Source: Opitutia bacterium (GTDB lineage Bacteria; Verrucomicrobiota; Verrucomicrobiia; Opitutales; Seribacteraceae). From it: a DNA stretch of 32,783 nucleotides. The translations under genes were made by a program, and so were the position numbers. The notes below the pieces were generated by a model. It made no database searches. It saw nothing but the letters and a program-made list of their open reading frames with translations, and was not told the DNA's origin. The stretch lies in contig PCBO01000099.1 of the NCBI GenBank assembly GCA_002730975.1, positions 1 to 32,783 on the forward strand, written 5' to 3'. The number at the start of each line of letters is the position of its first letter. The first letter of the stretch is position 1. This document shows positions 17,137 through 26,618 of this stretch, one piece after another.

Positions 17137-19383
17137 ATGAAGACTTTTAAAGCGTTTGCCTTGTTTCTCGCCTTGTCGCTAAACGCCCATTCCAAAGAGG
17201 TGGACTTCAACCGCGACGTGCGACCCATATTGTCGGACAAGTGCTTCTTTTGCCACGGACCCGACAAGGAACATCGCAAAGCAAAGCTACGACTCGACTT
17301 GGAAAGTTCGGCCAAGGATCAAAAAAAGAAATACATTATTCCCGGGAAGCCTCAGGATAGTGAATTGATATACCGCCTCAACACTGACGACGAGGATGAT
17401 CTCATGCCACCTCCTGACTCAGGGAAGTCGCTTTCCCCTCAAGAAAAAAAGCTCATCTCACAATGGATAGCCGAGGGTGCCAGATGGTCAGAACACTGGG
17501 CTTACGTCCAACCGAAGAAACACGACCTTCCAAATGTCAAGAAGTCCGACGGGTCCGGCAACTGGATCGATCGCTTCACATTGAAGCATTTCGAGGACAA
17601 TGCTCAAGATCCAGCAACCCCTGCCGATTTAGTAACCCTAGTCAGAAGACTCCACTTCGACCTGATCGGACTCCCACCCGAACCCGAAGTGGTGGAAACC
17701 TTCGCGAGAAACCCGACTGAAGAAGCATACGAAGCTATCGTCGAGCGTTTGCTTGCATCCAAGCACCATGGCGAGAAAATGGCATCCTATTGGCTGGATC
17801 TGGTCCGCTTCGCCGATACGGTCGGCTACCATGGAGACCAAGACCACAGCATAACTCCCTACCGCGACTGGGTAATCGATTCCTTCAACGATGGACTTCC
17901 TTTCGACCAGTTTACACGCGAGCAATTAGCTGGAGATTTGCTACCAAGCCCGACAATCGACCAGACTATCGCCACGGGCTACAACCGTTTGCTACAAACC
18001 TCGCACGAGGGAGGTGTCCAGAAGAAGGAATACATCGCCATGTATGCCGCAGACCGAGTACGCAACCTGTCGGAGGTGTGGATGGGAGCGACCATGGGTT
18101 GCGCTCAATGTCACGATCACAAGTACGACCCTTACACGGCAAAGGACTTCTACTCCATGGCGGCCTTCTTCGACGACATTGACGATACCGCTCATCTAAA
18201 AAACGGCAGCAACAGCTTGCCTACTCGGCGTGATCCGGAAATCAACGTATTAAGTCGCAGTCAACGAACTCGAATCGCAACCCTGGAAAAAAGCATCACC
18301 GAAAAGGAAAAGATCCAAGAAGAGACCCCTGACTCCAAGCTCCAAGCCGAAATAAAAGCTTTAAAGACAGAGATGAACGCAATCAAGAAGGTGACCCGAA
18401 AGACCATGATCACCCGGGTCACCAAGCCACGAGTTACCCATATCTTGCCGCGTGGCGACTGGCTCGACGAAAGCGGTCCCGTAGTGGAGTCAGCGATACC
18501 TGAATTCATGGGAAGCCTCGCCTCTGAAAAACGCCTGACCCGACTGGACTTGGCCAACTGGCTCATGGACGCCGACAAGGGAGCCGGAAAACTCACCGCT
18601 CGAGTTCTTGCCAATCGCCTCTGGTATTTGCTCTTCGGTCAAGGCTTGGCACCTGACCTGACTGACTTCGGCGGTCAAGGTCAACCGCCCGATCACCCCG
18701 AACTCCTCGACAACTTGTCCATAAGCCTCATTCAAAAGAATTGGCGAATAAAGGCATTGCTGAAGGAAATCATCCTCAGTCGCACTTATAGACAAACTTC
18801 CTATAGTTCGGAAAAAAAGAGAAGTTTCCAAAAACCCTACAGGTTACCCGCCGAAACCATTCGCGACAACGCTCTAGCCATAAGCGGTCTTCTAGTACGA
18901 GAGGTTGGCGGAGCAAGCATCAAGCCCTATCAACCGGTTGGCTATTATCGGCATCTCAATTTCCCGACCCGCAAGTACGGTCACCACAAAGATCAACGTC
19001 AGTGGCGTCGAGGTGTCTACGTTCATTGGCAACGACAGTTTTTACATCCGATGCTGAAGGCCTTCGACGCCCCCCGTCGAGAGGAGTGCACGGCTCAACG
19101 CCCTAGCTCCAACACACCTCTGGCCGCCTTGGTCTTGCTCAATGACCCTACTTTCGTGGAAGCAGCGCAAGTCTTCGCCAAGCGCATTCTGGCCGAGGGA
19201 GGAACAGCCATCGACTCACGTCTGGATTTCGCCTTTCGAGAAGCTGTCTCCCGTAAACCGGACGACTTCGAGCGTAACATCCTCAAGAAACTACTGACCT
19301 CCCAGAACGCCAAGGAGGAAGTCGCTTGGACGACTGTAGCCCGGGGCATCCTCAACTTGGCGGAAACCAACCTTCGACGCTGA
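17137..19383 (+). CDS. Secreted PSCyt1-DUF1549-DUF1553 cytochrome-domain protein
   Basis: This is an exported protein of a type characteristic of planctomycetes and verrucomicrobia. After a signal peptide (residues 1 to about 19) comes a cytochrome-like heme motif Cys36-Phe-Phe-Cys-His40 in the setting Asp-Val-Arg-Pro-Ile-Leu-Ser. It is followed by Leu-Met-Pro-Pro-Pro with a Met that may be the distal ligand. DUF1549 follows (about 150-350) and contains a second Cys-Ala-Gln-Cys-His-Asp-His motif at 322-328. DUF1553 fills about 470-735. The next gene, a DUF1501 protein, starts 1 bp after the stop. The pair is very common in this group and is thought to act in extracellular redox or polysaccharide degradation, but no member of this exact pairing has an established reaction known to me. 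Confidence 0.9.
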   Translation: MKTFKAFALFLALSLNAHSKEVDFNRDVRPILSDKCFFCHGPDKEHRKAKLRLDLESSAKDQKKKYIIPGKPQDSELIYRLNTDDEDDLMPPPDSGKSLSPQEKKLISQWIAEGARWSEHWAYVQPKKHDLPNVKKSDGSGNWIDRFTLKHFEDNAQDPATPADLVTLVRRLHFDLIGLPPEPEVVETFARNPTEEAYEAIVERLLASKHHGEKMASYWLDLVRFADTVGYHGDQDHSITPYRDWVIDSFNDGLPFDQFTREQLAGDLLPSPTIDQTIATGYNRLLQTSHEGGVQKKEYIAMYAADRVRNLSEVWMGATMGCAQCHDHKYDPYTAKDFYSMAAFFDDIDDTAHLKNGSNSLPTRRDPEINVLSRSQRTRIATLEKSITEKEKIQEETPDSKLQAEIKALKTEMNAIKKVTRKTMITRVTKPRVTHILPRGDWLDESGPVVESAIPEFMGSLASEKRLTRLDLANWLMDADKGAGKLTARVLANRLWYLLFGQGLAPDLTDFGGQGQPPDHPELLDNLSISLIQKNWRIKALLKEIILSRTYRQTSYSSEKKRSFQKPYRLPAETIRDNALAISGLLVREVGGASIKPYQPVGYYRHLNFPTRKYGHHKDQRQWRRGVYVHWQRQFLHPMLKAFDAPRREECTAQRPSSNTPLAALVLLNDPTFVEAAQVFAKRILAEGGTAIDSRLDFAFREAVSRKPDDFERNILKKLLTSQNAKEEVAWTTVARGILNLAETNLRR

Positions 19384-19384
19384 C

Positions 19385-20785
19385 ATGTCGCCCATACAAA
19401 TCAATCGACGCGCCTTCCTTGCCGGCTCCGGTTTGAGCCTCGGTTCGGCCGCTCTCAATTTCTTAATGGCCGAAAGTGGCCCCATGCACGAACGTCCCTC
19501 CTACCTACTTCCCACGGCAAAGGCAAAGCGGGTCATTTTCCTCTGCATGGCCGGGGGGCCATCCCATTTAGAGACCTTCGACTACAAGCCGAAGTTGGAT
19601 GAAATAAACGGGAAACCCATGCCCGAGTCTTTCACCAAGGGCCAACCCATTGCCCAACTTCAGGGCAAGGCGCTTAAGGTTCAAGGGCATCTGACAAAGT
19701 TCAAGCGATATGGGAAAAGCGGCCAATACGTCAGCGACTTCCTACCGTGGACAGCTAAGATGGTGGACGACTTAGCCATAGTTCGATCGATGGTTACGGA
19801 GCAGATCAATCACGATCCCGCGCACACCTTCATGAACACCGGCACAGGGCTCAATGGTCGGCCCTCCATGGGGGCTTGGGTGAACTACGGCCTTGGTAGC
19901 GAATCGAAGGACTTACCCGGTTTCGTCGTTATGACGAGTGTCGGGGGACGCAACCCTCAGCCCATCGCATCACGCCAATGGGGCGCCGGATTCCTCCCGA
20001 GTCGCCACCAAGGCGTAGAGTTCAACTCTTCGGGTGACCCCGTCCATTACGTCGGAAACCCGGCAGGAACCAGTGCTGAAACGCAGGGTAAACTTGTCGA
20101 AGCCATAACGGCCCTCGATCACCACCGGAACAAAAGCATCAACGATCCTGAGACCGCTACCCGAATCGCTGCCTACGAGATGGCCTTCCGCATGCAATCC
20201 TCGATTCCCGACTTGATGAACGTATCCAAGGAACCTCAACATGTTCTCGATATGTACGGGGCCAAACCCGGCGATGGTTCCTATGCCTCCAATTGCCTGC
20301 TTGCTCGAAGACTAGCAGAGCGAGGCGTACGCTTCATCCACCTCTACCATCGTGGTTGGGATCATCATGGCGGACTGGTCAAGTACATGAACACATGCTG
20401 TGGTCTCACCGACAAGCCGACTTGGGCACTTATTCAAGATCTCAAGCAACGAGACATGCTTAAGGACACACTCGTCGTCTGGGGTGGAGAATTCGGACGT
20501 ACCCCGATGTTTCAAGGAAAAGGCGGGGCTGGTCGCGACCACCACGTCAAAGGATTCTCGATGTGGATGGCCGGAGGTGGCATCAAGGGCGGTGTCGGTT
20601 ACGGAGAAACAGACGAATTAGGTTACCACGCAGAAAAAGAGGTGGTCCATGTACGTGACCTACACGCCACTATGCTTCACCAACTCGGAATCGACCACAA
20701 CCGCTTCTCCGTTAAACACCAAGGTCTTGACACCAAATTGACAGGCGTCGAAAAAGCCCGCGTAATAAAAGGCATCGTGGCCTAG
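19385..20785 (+). CDS. Tat-exported DUF1501 protein (alkaline-phosphatase/sulfatase-like fold)
   Basis: This is a 466-aa DUF1501 protein. A Tat signal is present (Asn-Arg-Arg-Ala-Phe-Leu at 7-12, then a Gly/Leu/Ser-rich h-region). Typical family elements are Phe-Leu-Cys-Met-Ala-Gly-Gly-Pro-Ser-His-Leu-Glu-Thr-Phe-Asp, a Trp-Asp-His-His segment, and Trp-Gly-Gly-Glu-Phe-Gly-Arg-Thr-Pro followed by Gly-Arg-Asp-His-His. These His, Asp and Glu residues resemble the metal sites of the alkaline phosphatase/sulfatase superfamily. Translation is probably coupled to the upstream DUF1549/DUF1553 gene (1 bp spacing). Its biochemical role is unknown. Confidence 0.92.
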   Translation: MSPIQINRRAFLAGSGLSLGSAALNFLMAESGPMHERPSYLLPTAKAKRVIFLCMAGGPSHLETFDYKPKLDEINGKPMPESFTKGQPIAQLQGKALKVQGHLTKFKRYGKSGQYVSDFLPWTAKMVDDLAIVRSMVTEQINHDPAHTFMNTGTGLNGRPSMGAWVNYGLGSESKDLPGFVVMTSVGGRNPQPIASRQWGAGFLPSRHQGVEFNSSGDPVHYVGNPAGTSAETQGKLVEAITALDHHRNKSINDPETATRIAAYEMAFRMQSSIPDLMNVSKEPQHVLDMYGAKPGDGSYASNCLLARRLAERGVRFIHLYHRGWDHHGGLVKYMNTCCGLTDKPTWALIQDLKQRDMLKDTLVVWGGEFGRTPMFQGKGGAGRDHHVKGFSMWMAGGGIKGGVGYGETDELGYHAEKEVVHVRDLHATMLHQLGIDHNRFSVKHQGLDTKLTGVEKARVIKGIVA

Positions 20786-20877
20786 ACCTAGAGTTTTAAA
20801 GATTCACTTAGGCAATAAACTACTACCCGTGGATTTACAGGCATAAACAGCTAATGTCCTGACCAAAGAATTGAGGT

Positions 20878-23800
20878 TTATTCGACCTCAGAGGGCACTG
20901 ATTCTTCCTCGGGCAACTGGTCATGCTCGTCATCGCCATCGGTTTGCTCGTTCAGATACTCCTTCACACTCAAGTCCCCAACGAAAGAAACACCATCCCG
21001 CCGTTCGACGACATGATAGCGCTCAACGTATTTCTGCACCACGTGAATCTTGGCATCCAGAGGTTGGACGATAAGAAGTTGAAGATGAAACTCCTTAAAT
21101 AGATCTAGCAAGAATTCGGAAAACTCGTCATCGGTCTTGCTGAACATTTCATCAACGGCCACAAGGCGGAAGGTTTCAGTTCTTCTGCCACCGACGTCGA
21201 TTCCATACTGGTATGCTATGGCAGTTGCCAAGATGGTGGATGCGAGACGATTTTTTTCTCCGCCCGACTTCCCTGAAGCACCAGAGTAGCTTTGTCGCAA
21301 GTCCCCTTCCTTATAGAATTCATCCGCTCGGAATCGGAACCAATTACGAACGTCAATGACTCGAGAGGTCCAAGTTTCGTCATTCTCTAGCTCTGCCAAG
21401 AATTGCTCTACCCTATGATAACGCTCACGGCGGCGATCTTTCTCTTCTTCCGCCTCCAGATCTCCCTCGAGGGCGTGTCTACGCATGGTTTTGAAGCGCC
21501 GCACACCATCATCACCGGAATCTTCCGCCTTCAGCTGGATATAGGTTCCCTCTTTACGATCGAAAGTAACGCGAGAGAGGTGCTCGTTGAGCTCATCAAT
21601 ACGTTTTCGAATCCTATCCCTGTGAGATTCCAGAGCTTCGCTAAAACTAGAAACTTCCTCCGGAACCTGGACACGGAGCAATTGCTCAAATCGCTCTTTA
21701 TTTTTAGCGAGATCCTCAAGCTCAATTTGCTTCCTGACTTCCTCAAATGGATCAAATGTATTTCCGTTGTACCCATCCTCCAAATCGAGAGGGAGTTCAT
21801 CGCGAAAAGCCTGATTTCTAGGTGCCGCGACAAATCGCTGCATCGCTGCTACGTTCTGATCGCGAAACTTATCGAGAGAAACTTCTAGCTTGCGAATTTT
21901 CTCATCCATGGAATGCAAGGCATTTCTTGCAGCAGTCTCAATATCATCGGGCTCCTCGGGGGGAGCTCCAAATGAATCCTCGATTTCCGCAAAAAGAGAA
22001 TCCACCAATGAGTCCTCAGCGGAATCGTCCTCGGCATCTGAAGGCGAATCGGGCATCCGAAGATCCTTCTTGGCTTCTTCAAGAAGTACGCGAAGATTAG
22101 TGATTCGGTCCTCGTTCCTCTCGGCTCGAGCTTCCACACCACCGATTCGTCTCAAAACTTCATCCCGGAGTTCCTGCGCTTCAGATAATTTTTGCGATGT
22201 GGAGTCCAAATCATCCTTTAACTTTCGCAAAACGTCCGAACCTCCAACGATTACTCGTTCTTCATCCTCCAGATCGGCCATGCGAGTGGCCAAACCCAAG
22301 CGGTCAACGTCAGAGAACTCTCCAGCACTTGAAAGCAACTGTGCACCTGCTTTGAGCTGAATCCTTAACTCGGCACGCTCGGAATCGGCCTCACGAACGG
22401 CACGAGCAGCTTCGTCGGCTCTTTCACGAAGAAAGCTGAGGCGCTCATCAAGCGATCTTTGCTTAGGATCTACATCCCAACCCAAAACATGCCGGGATGC
22501 ATCATCCACATCGTACCGATCATCTTTCTCTCGAAGTATCCCATCAGTTTTAATCAATCCCGAAAGTGCGATCGCGTGAGGCATTTTATGAAATTCCTTA
22601 TCAGGTTCTACACGACAAAGATGAGGAAAACGATCAGCCAGTTCAGAGCGAAGCCAAGTCTGCCGACTTTCGTCCAATTCACTACGCAGGCTCAACTTCG
22701 CGACCACGGAATCATCATGAAGCTTTGGTTGCTTGGCATCGGTTTTGGGACAAACGAAAGCAATTCTTTCTCCCAAGTCGTTTTCATGAAGAAAAGCTTC
22801 AGCCTTACGAGCCAACTTGGAGGGAATCAATATAGATAGAGCAAATGGGCGTAACAGTCGTTCTACGGCACCAGTCCACTTATCCTCGTCAGGCACAACT
22901 TGTACCAGTTCGGCAATGAAGGGGAGCTCCCCAACATCCCGATCCAAAGCGACCGCCAAACCATCGCGAAGACGAGAGATTTCTACGGGTACATTCGAAT
23001 TAGCTTCTAACAAATAATTTCTTTGAGCCTCCAGCTTGTCGATCGTTTCATTTGTATTCCTAAGGCTGTAGCTCAGATCCGGATGCACTTCGTCCAGCTC
23101 GGATACTCTGGCTTCGTGACGCGGAATCTTTTCCTGAAGTTCACGACGTAAATCCAAAAAGGCTTCCTCATCCTTGACGACAAGACCGCGTTCCCAGGAG
23201 CCTAACAAGCGCTCGAAAGTGGCAGCTCTCTTGGAAACCATCTCACGTTTGTCCCGCAAACGATCTAACTCAGCCCCGACTTGCTCCAATCGTCTATTTT
23301 CATCACTATCCGCGAGCACTCTTTCGAGGTGATGCACTTTGTCTCTATGACGATCCACCTCCTCGCGAGAACTTTTCAAACGAGCTCGCTCTGCCTCCTC
23401 GCGATGTTTCAATTCTTCAATTCGCTCGATTCGGCTCTCGAGTTCGGCATTGGCGTAAAAAGGCTCAATTGCAGAACGCAATAGCCCAGAATGGTCGCGA
23501 TGCGCAGAGGATTCCAAAAACTTAACATGAGTGGACTTTATTTGATCTAATTCTTCCAATTGACTGGCAGCGGTCTCGATTCTGCGATGAGTACCACGAA
23601 GGTCATCGAATCGATCTTGCAGAGCCACCAGTTTTTCTCTCGCTCCACCATCGTCCAGCATATGCTCGCGAATAAACTGAGTAAGGTCACGAACATCTTT
23701 GATGCACACCGCTTGATTGAAAACTGACATGGGAGAGCGAGAACCGAGATCGACATCCATAAACAACATCGACTCAAGTTTCTTGCTGTAGGCCGTAAAC

Positions 23801-24369
23801 GAATCAAAAGTAGTAAGGTTCCGCTCCTTGATGATCTTTCGAATTTTGTCGGCATCGCCCAAATCGTTAAAATCCTTCTCGATCGTCAGGTGACGTTTCT
23901 CGACAATGTGTATTTTCTCGATTTTCCCAGCAGGAGTGCACCAAAGCACTTGAGCAAGAGCAACATCCGTCTTGTAAGCCTCATTATGAAACCAAGCCAG
24001 AAGAACGGAGTAAGTTTCGCCGGGTTTACGAAGAGTTTCCTTTCGACCCTGCCCGGTCTCGGAATCATGTATTTCGGAGTAGGCTCCTAAAACATAGTCG
24101 CGCTCATTGCGCTCCCGACTCCCAGCTTGACTGGAGGCTACATTGTAATTCCGAACTCTATTCGGTACTAGAAGAGTAAGCAACGCATCGACAATAGTAG
24201 ACTTACCCGAACCATTGCGACCGGTAATCATTGAGGTTCGTCCATCCGAACGCATGGTGTGAACAGTCTGATTGAAAGTACCCCAGTTCAACAAGGACAA
24301 CTCATGCAAACGATAGCCAGCAGTACTCTTGTCTGGCGAGAATTCGAGTTCAAGTTGTGATTCAAGCAT
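20878..24369 (-). CDS. jetC: JetC-like SMC/MukB-type ATPase (Wadjet / MksB)
   Basis: This is the SMC-like motor subunit of a Wadjet/MksBEF condensin. Numbered from ATG 24369 it has Walker A GRNGSGKST (50-58), the signature Ser-Gly-Lys-Ser-Gly-Gly-Glu-Lys-Asn-Arg near 1032 and Walker B Leu-Val-Ala-Val-Asp-Glu-Met-Phe near 1070. Two long, charge-rich coiled-coil stretches flank a hinge-like domain (about 490-580). The C-terminus is an acidic tail. Length (about 1160 aa) fits type I JetC. I chose 24369 over 24393 because GGAGG lies 6 nt upstream and the ATG overlaps the jetB stop by 8 nt. The next gene downstream is on the opposite strand, so the usual fourth gene jetD is absent here. Family knowledge: JetABC extrudes DNA loops and JetD cuts plasmid DNA. 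Confidence 0.9.
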   Translation of the reverse strand: MLESQLELEFSPDKSTAGYRLHELSLLNWGTFNQTVHTMRSDGRTSMITGRNGSGKSTIVDALLTLLVPNRVRNYNVASSQAGSRERNERDYVLGAYSEIHDSETGQGRKETLRKPGETYSVLLAWFHNEAYKTDVALAQVLWCTPAGKIEKIHIVEKRHLTIEKDFNDLGDADKIRKIIKERNLTTFDSFTAYSKKLESMLFMDVDLGSRSPMSVFNQAVCIKDVRDLTQFIREHMLDDGGAREKLVALQDRFDDLRGTHRRIETAASQLEELDQIKSTHVKFLESSAHRDHSGLLRSAIEPFYANAELESRIERIEELKHREEAERARLKSSREEVDRHRDKVHHLERVLADSDENRRLEQVGAELDRLRDKREMVSKRAATFERLLGSWERGLVVKDEEAFLDLRRELQEKIPRHEARVSELDEVHPDLSYSLRNTNETIDKLEAQRNYLLEANSNVPVEISRLRDGLAVALDRDVGELPFIAELVQVVPDEDKWTGAVERLLRPFALSILIPSKLARKAEAFLHENDLGERIAFVCPKTDAKQPKLHDDSVVAKLSLRSELDESRQTWLRSELADRFPHLCRVEPDKEFHKMPHAIALSGLIKTDGILREKDDRYDVDDASRHVLGWDVDPKQRSLDERLSFLRERADEAARAVREADSERAELRIQLKAGAQLLSSAGEFSDVDRLGLATRMADLEDEERVIVGGSDVLRKLKDDLDSTSQKLSEAQELRDEVLRRIGGVEARAERNEDRITNLRVLLEEAKKDLRMPDSPSDAEDDSAEDSLVDSLFAEIEDSFGAPPEEPDDIETAARNALHSMDEKIRKLEVSLDKFRDQNVAAMQRFVAAPRNQAFRDELPLDLEDGYNGNTFDPFEEVRKQIELEDLAKNKERFEQLLRVQVPEEVSSFSEALESHRDRIRKRIDELNEHLSRVTFDRKEGTYIQLKAEDSGDDGVRRFKTMRRHALEGDLEAEEEKDRRRERYHRVEQFLAELENDETWTSRVIDVRNWFRFRADEFYKEGDLRQSYSGASGKSGGEKNRLASTILATAIAYQYGIDVGGRRTETFRLVAVDEMFSKTDDEFSEFLLDLFKEFHLQLLIVQPLDAKIHVVQKYVERYHVVERRDGVSFVGDLSVKEYLNEQTDGDDEHDQLPEEESVPSEVE

Positions 24370-24991
24370 CTTCTTCCTCCATTCCTCCATCAAGTTCAGG
24401 TGTTCGTTGTTTTAGTTTTTCACGAACTTCAGCTAGTTTCTCCGGGGGCAATTTCGCCTTAATGATCCGCTCAACCCGGTAGAGGCCTCCATCCTTGTCT
24501 CGAACACGACGAAGAAGCCCCCAATCCTCAAACTTTGAAATAAGTCCGGAGATTTGTCGGTGAACTTTCTTTTCGTCATGCAGCTCAGGATAGTAGGCCG
24601 ACATCAAATCGCGCAATTCCTGGGCCGTGCGATACAAGTGAGATCCCTCTTCCTGGTTTTGTTCAAAACGCATCAATTCCTCCCTCAGCAAAACGAGGAG
24701 AATGGTTTGGTGGTAAGTGAGTCGAGTACGCCGCAACAAGCGAGGAAGAGGAGCCTCAACGGAATCACCCCATCCATCGTCGGGATCATCGTCTTCAATA
24801 TCCTCGCGGTGACGGACAAAGGCATAACCGGCAGCATCGTCCCGAGCGACTTCAAGACCCATTTGCATGAAGTGATCGCGTATCCGCTCCCATTCTGCTC
24901 CCAATTTGCCCCACAGGTCGAGGTCCTCTTGATAGACAGGTCCTTGTAGCAGTCGAACAATTACGTGACGGTGTGATATAGCTGCATTCAT
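24362..24991 (-). CDS. jetB: JetB-like protein (DUF4194, MukE/MksE-type)
   Basis: This 209-aa protein lies between a DUF3375 gene and an SMC-like gene and has the features of DUF4194: a winged-helix-like C-terminal half with Leu-Thr-Tyr-His-Gln-Thr-Ile-Leu-Leu-Val-Leu-Leu-Arg and a later Phe-Glu-Asp-Trp-Gly-Leu-Leu-Arg segment. In the family this subunit bridges the kleisin JetA and the motor JetC heads. The start ATG overlaps the jetA stop as ATGA (24991-24988), and its stop overlaps the start of jetC by 8 nt, so the three are made in fixed ratio from one message. Confidence 0.88.
   Translation of the reverse strand: MNAAISHRHVIVRLLQGPVYQEDLDLWGKLGAEWERIRDHFMQMGLEVARDDAAGYAFVRHREDIEDDDPDDGWGDSVEAPLPRLLRRTRLTYHQTILLVLLREELMRFEQNQEEGSHLYRTAQELRDLMSAYYPELHDEKKVHRQISGLISKFEDWGLLRRVRDKDGGLYRVERIIKAKLPPEKLAEVREKLKQRTPELDGGMEEEDA
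24376..24380 (-). promoter_or_regulatory. Ribosome binding site of jetC
   Basis: GGAGG lies inside the end of jetB, six bases before the ATG at 24369. It is one of the few strong Shine-Dalgarno sequences in this window and decides the start of jetC. Confidence 0.8.
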
Positions 24992-26451
24992 ACTAGTTCT
25001 CTTTGGAATAAAAGTTGTTGCACTTCAGTGTAGCGAGGTTGCTGCTCACGATTAAGATCGATTTTGACTACTTGATCGGGAACCAAGAGATGCCGACTAT
25101 CTTCAGAGGCCACTACGCGGTAGCATACAATGTCTACGATTCCATGCTCCAGGGGGTAACGCTCAACAAGTTCCGTCAAGCTAACCTGCTCCTTCTCCTC
25201 CAGAACACCATTAACGCGTTCCCGAAATTTAGTAAGCTCCAAAGGTTCTCCCACGGAATGGAGAAGTTCGTTGATCCATTCGGCATCGCCGCTTGTAGCG
25301 GTTTTCACTTGGCCAAACGGTTCCACGGCTTTCGGTTCCCAGAAGTCCAGTTCCAGAAAGTTGTATAGAACCGGTCGCGTCTCAATCTCGAACTCCCAAT
25401 CTTCGGGAGGATTCTCACGAAGACGGAAAGCTCCTTGTCGGATAAGACTTAAACTATCCCTAATTTGTTGCCCTCCAGACCCGAAGTGATCACCAACAAC
25501 TTGCCGGAGCTTGCGACTGATCCGACCATAGGCACCCTGAGCCGCAGCGGCTTCTCCAAAGAGGCGATCAGCAAAACTACGAAAGGTCTGGTTGGAATCG
25601 AAACCTCTTTGGCGAGCTATGGCACCGATTTCGTCAATAAGTTTACGTAGATCCCGAGCAACCACCGGATCCGTCATCATGGAACGAAAACCAAAATAGC
25701 TCTTACCCTGATCACAAGCTCGAAGTTCGTCGTCAGCATCCAAAGTCCGCTCTACAATGTCGCCCTTGGATGCATCCCCAGCTGCATAAAGTCTGGAAAT
25801 TTCCCGAGCATGTTCTTTGAAGAATTCTTCGATCGCTCTAAAGTCGGAAAGGAAGTTCTCAATCAAGTCGGCAAGGTCGTGAACATTGTCACGCACCATA
25901 TCCTCACCAAAAATTGGGGCTTCCCCTGTCTCTCGGATGCGCTTTATTTCTTCATCCAGTTCGTTCCGTTTGGCGATCAGTTCCTGAATACGCGCTTCGG
26001 GGTCGGAATTAACACCTTGGGATAATTCCCGCATTTCAAAAAGGATTCGATTGAAGCGAGACTCAGTAGTAGCATATCCGCGACGTTGCAAAGCCATCAA
26101 GTCCTGCAGCCAATTCAAGGCCTTTTGAGAGTGCCGTGTCAGGCGAAATACGTACTCCTCCCTCTCCTCTGAGTAGGATTTAGTCAAATAGCGGTGCTCC
26201 TCGTCGCACCATTCATCCAAGTAATCAGAAGGCAATCGCTTTGGAGCATCGGCACCTTCGTGCTCTCGCAACTGTTCCAAATGTTCGGCAAGTGTAGCGC
26301 CCAGTTCCTCTTCCGAAGCTTCAGGAACATTCCAAGCCTTGAAGGTCTTGAACAAAAAGCCAGCCACAAAAGCACCTAACCGACTACGCATAAGCCGCAC
26401 AGCAGGCGACTCCTCAAACAACATCCCTATGTCATCATCCATCACACTCAC
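24988..26451 (-). CDS. jetA: JetA-like protein (DUF3375, MukF/MksF-type kleisin)
   Basis: This 487-aa protein matches DUF3375: an N-terminal helical region with Ala-Val-Arg-Leu-Met-Arg-Ser-Arg, followed by Tyr-Leu-Thr-Lys-Ser-Tyr and Arg-Leu-Thr-Arg-His-Ser-Gln-Lys-Ala-Leu. A long charged helical middle region (about 145-215) is followed by a C-terminal winged-helix-like part. In Wadjet this is the kleisin that closes the ring around DNA with JetC and JetB. The start is GTG 26451, with GGAGG at 26469-26465 (13-nt spacer); GTG 26445 and ATG 26442 are alternatives. It is the first gene of the operon. The 167-bp gap to the divergent gene at 26619 should contain the promoter. Confidence 0.9.
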   Translation of the reverse strand: MSVMDDDIGMLFEESPAVRLMRSRLGAFVAGFLFKTFKAWNVPEASEEELGATLAEHLEQLREHEGADAPKRLPSDYLDEWCDEEHRYLTKSYSEEREEYVFRLTRHSQKALNWLQDLMALQRRGYATTESRFNRILFEMRELSQGVNSDPEARIQELIAKRNELDEEIKRIRETGEAPIFGEDMVRDNVHDLADLIENFLSDFRAIEEFFKEHAREISRLYAAGDASKGDIVERTLDADDELRACDQGKSYFGFRSMMTDPVVARDLRKLIDEIGAIARQRGFDSNQTFRSFADRLFGEAAAAQGAYGRISRKLRQVVGDHFGSGGQQIRDSLSLIRQGAFRLRENPPEDWEFEIETRPVLYNFLELDFWEPKAVEPFGQVKTATSGDAEWINELLHSVGEPLELTKFRERVNGVLEEKEQVSLTELVERYPLEHGIVDIVCYRVVASEDSRHLLVPDQVVKIDLNREQQPRYTEVQQLLFQRELV

Positions 26452-26618
26452 AATGAAATTACTACCTCCACCACGAATGAGAAACCAAGACCAAGCGAAG
26501 GAGTCAAAGAGAAGTTATTCCCAATTGTTAGGATCAAGGAAGAGAATAGGCTTGTTATCAATGTATAAATCCAAAGGAATGCTTTCCGTACCATCCTAAC
26601 CAATCACAATTCGAAACG

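Noticed and set aside
20786-20877. Remnant of jetD in the gap after jetC
   Set aside because: The 92 bp show no coding stretch resembling JetD.
21403-21888. A 161-codon plus-strand frame antisense to jetC
   Set aside because: It lies inside a coiled-coil part of JetC, has no domain features, and has no ribosome binding site.
20878-26451. Jet operon as part of a mobile defence island
   Set aside because: No integrase, transposase, tRNA-end repeat or other defence gene is visible on either side within the window.
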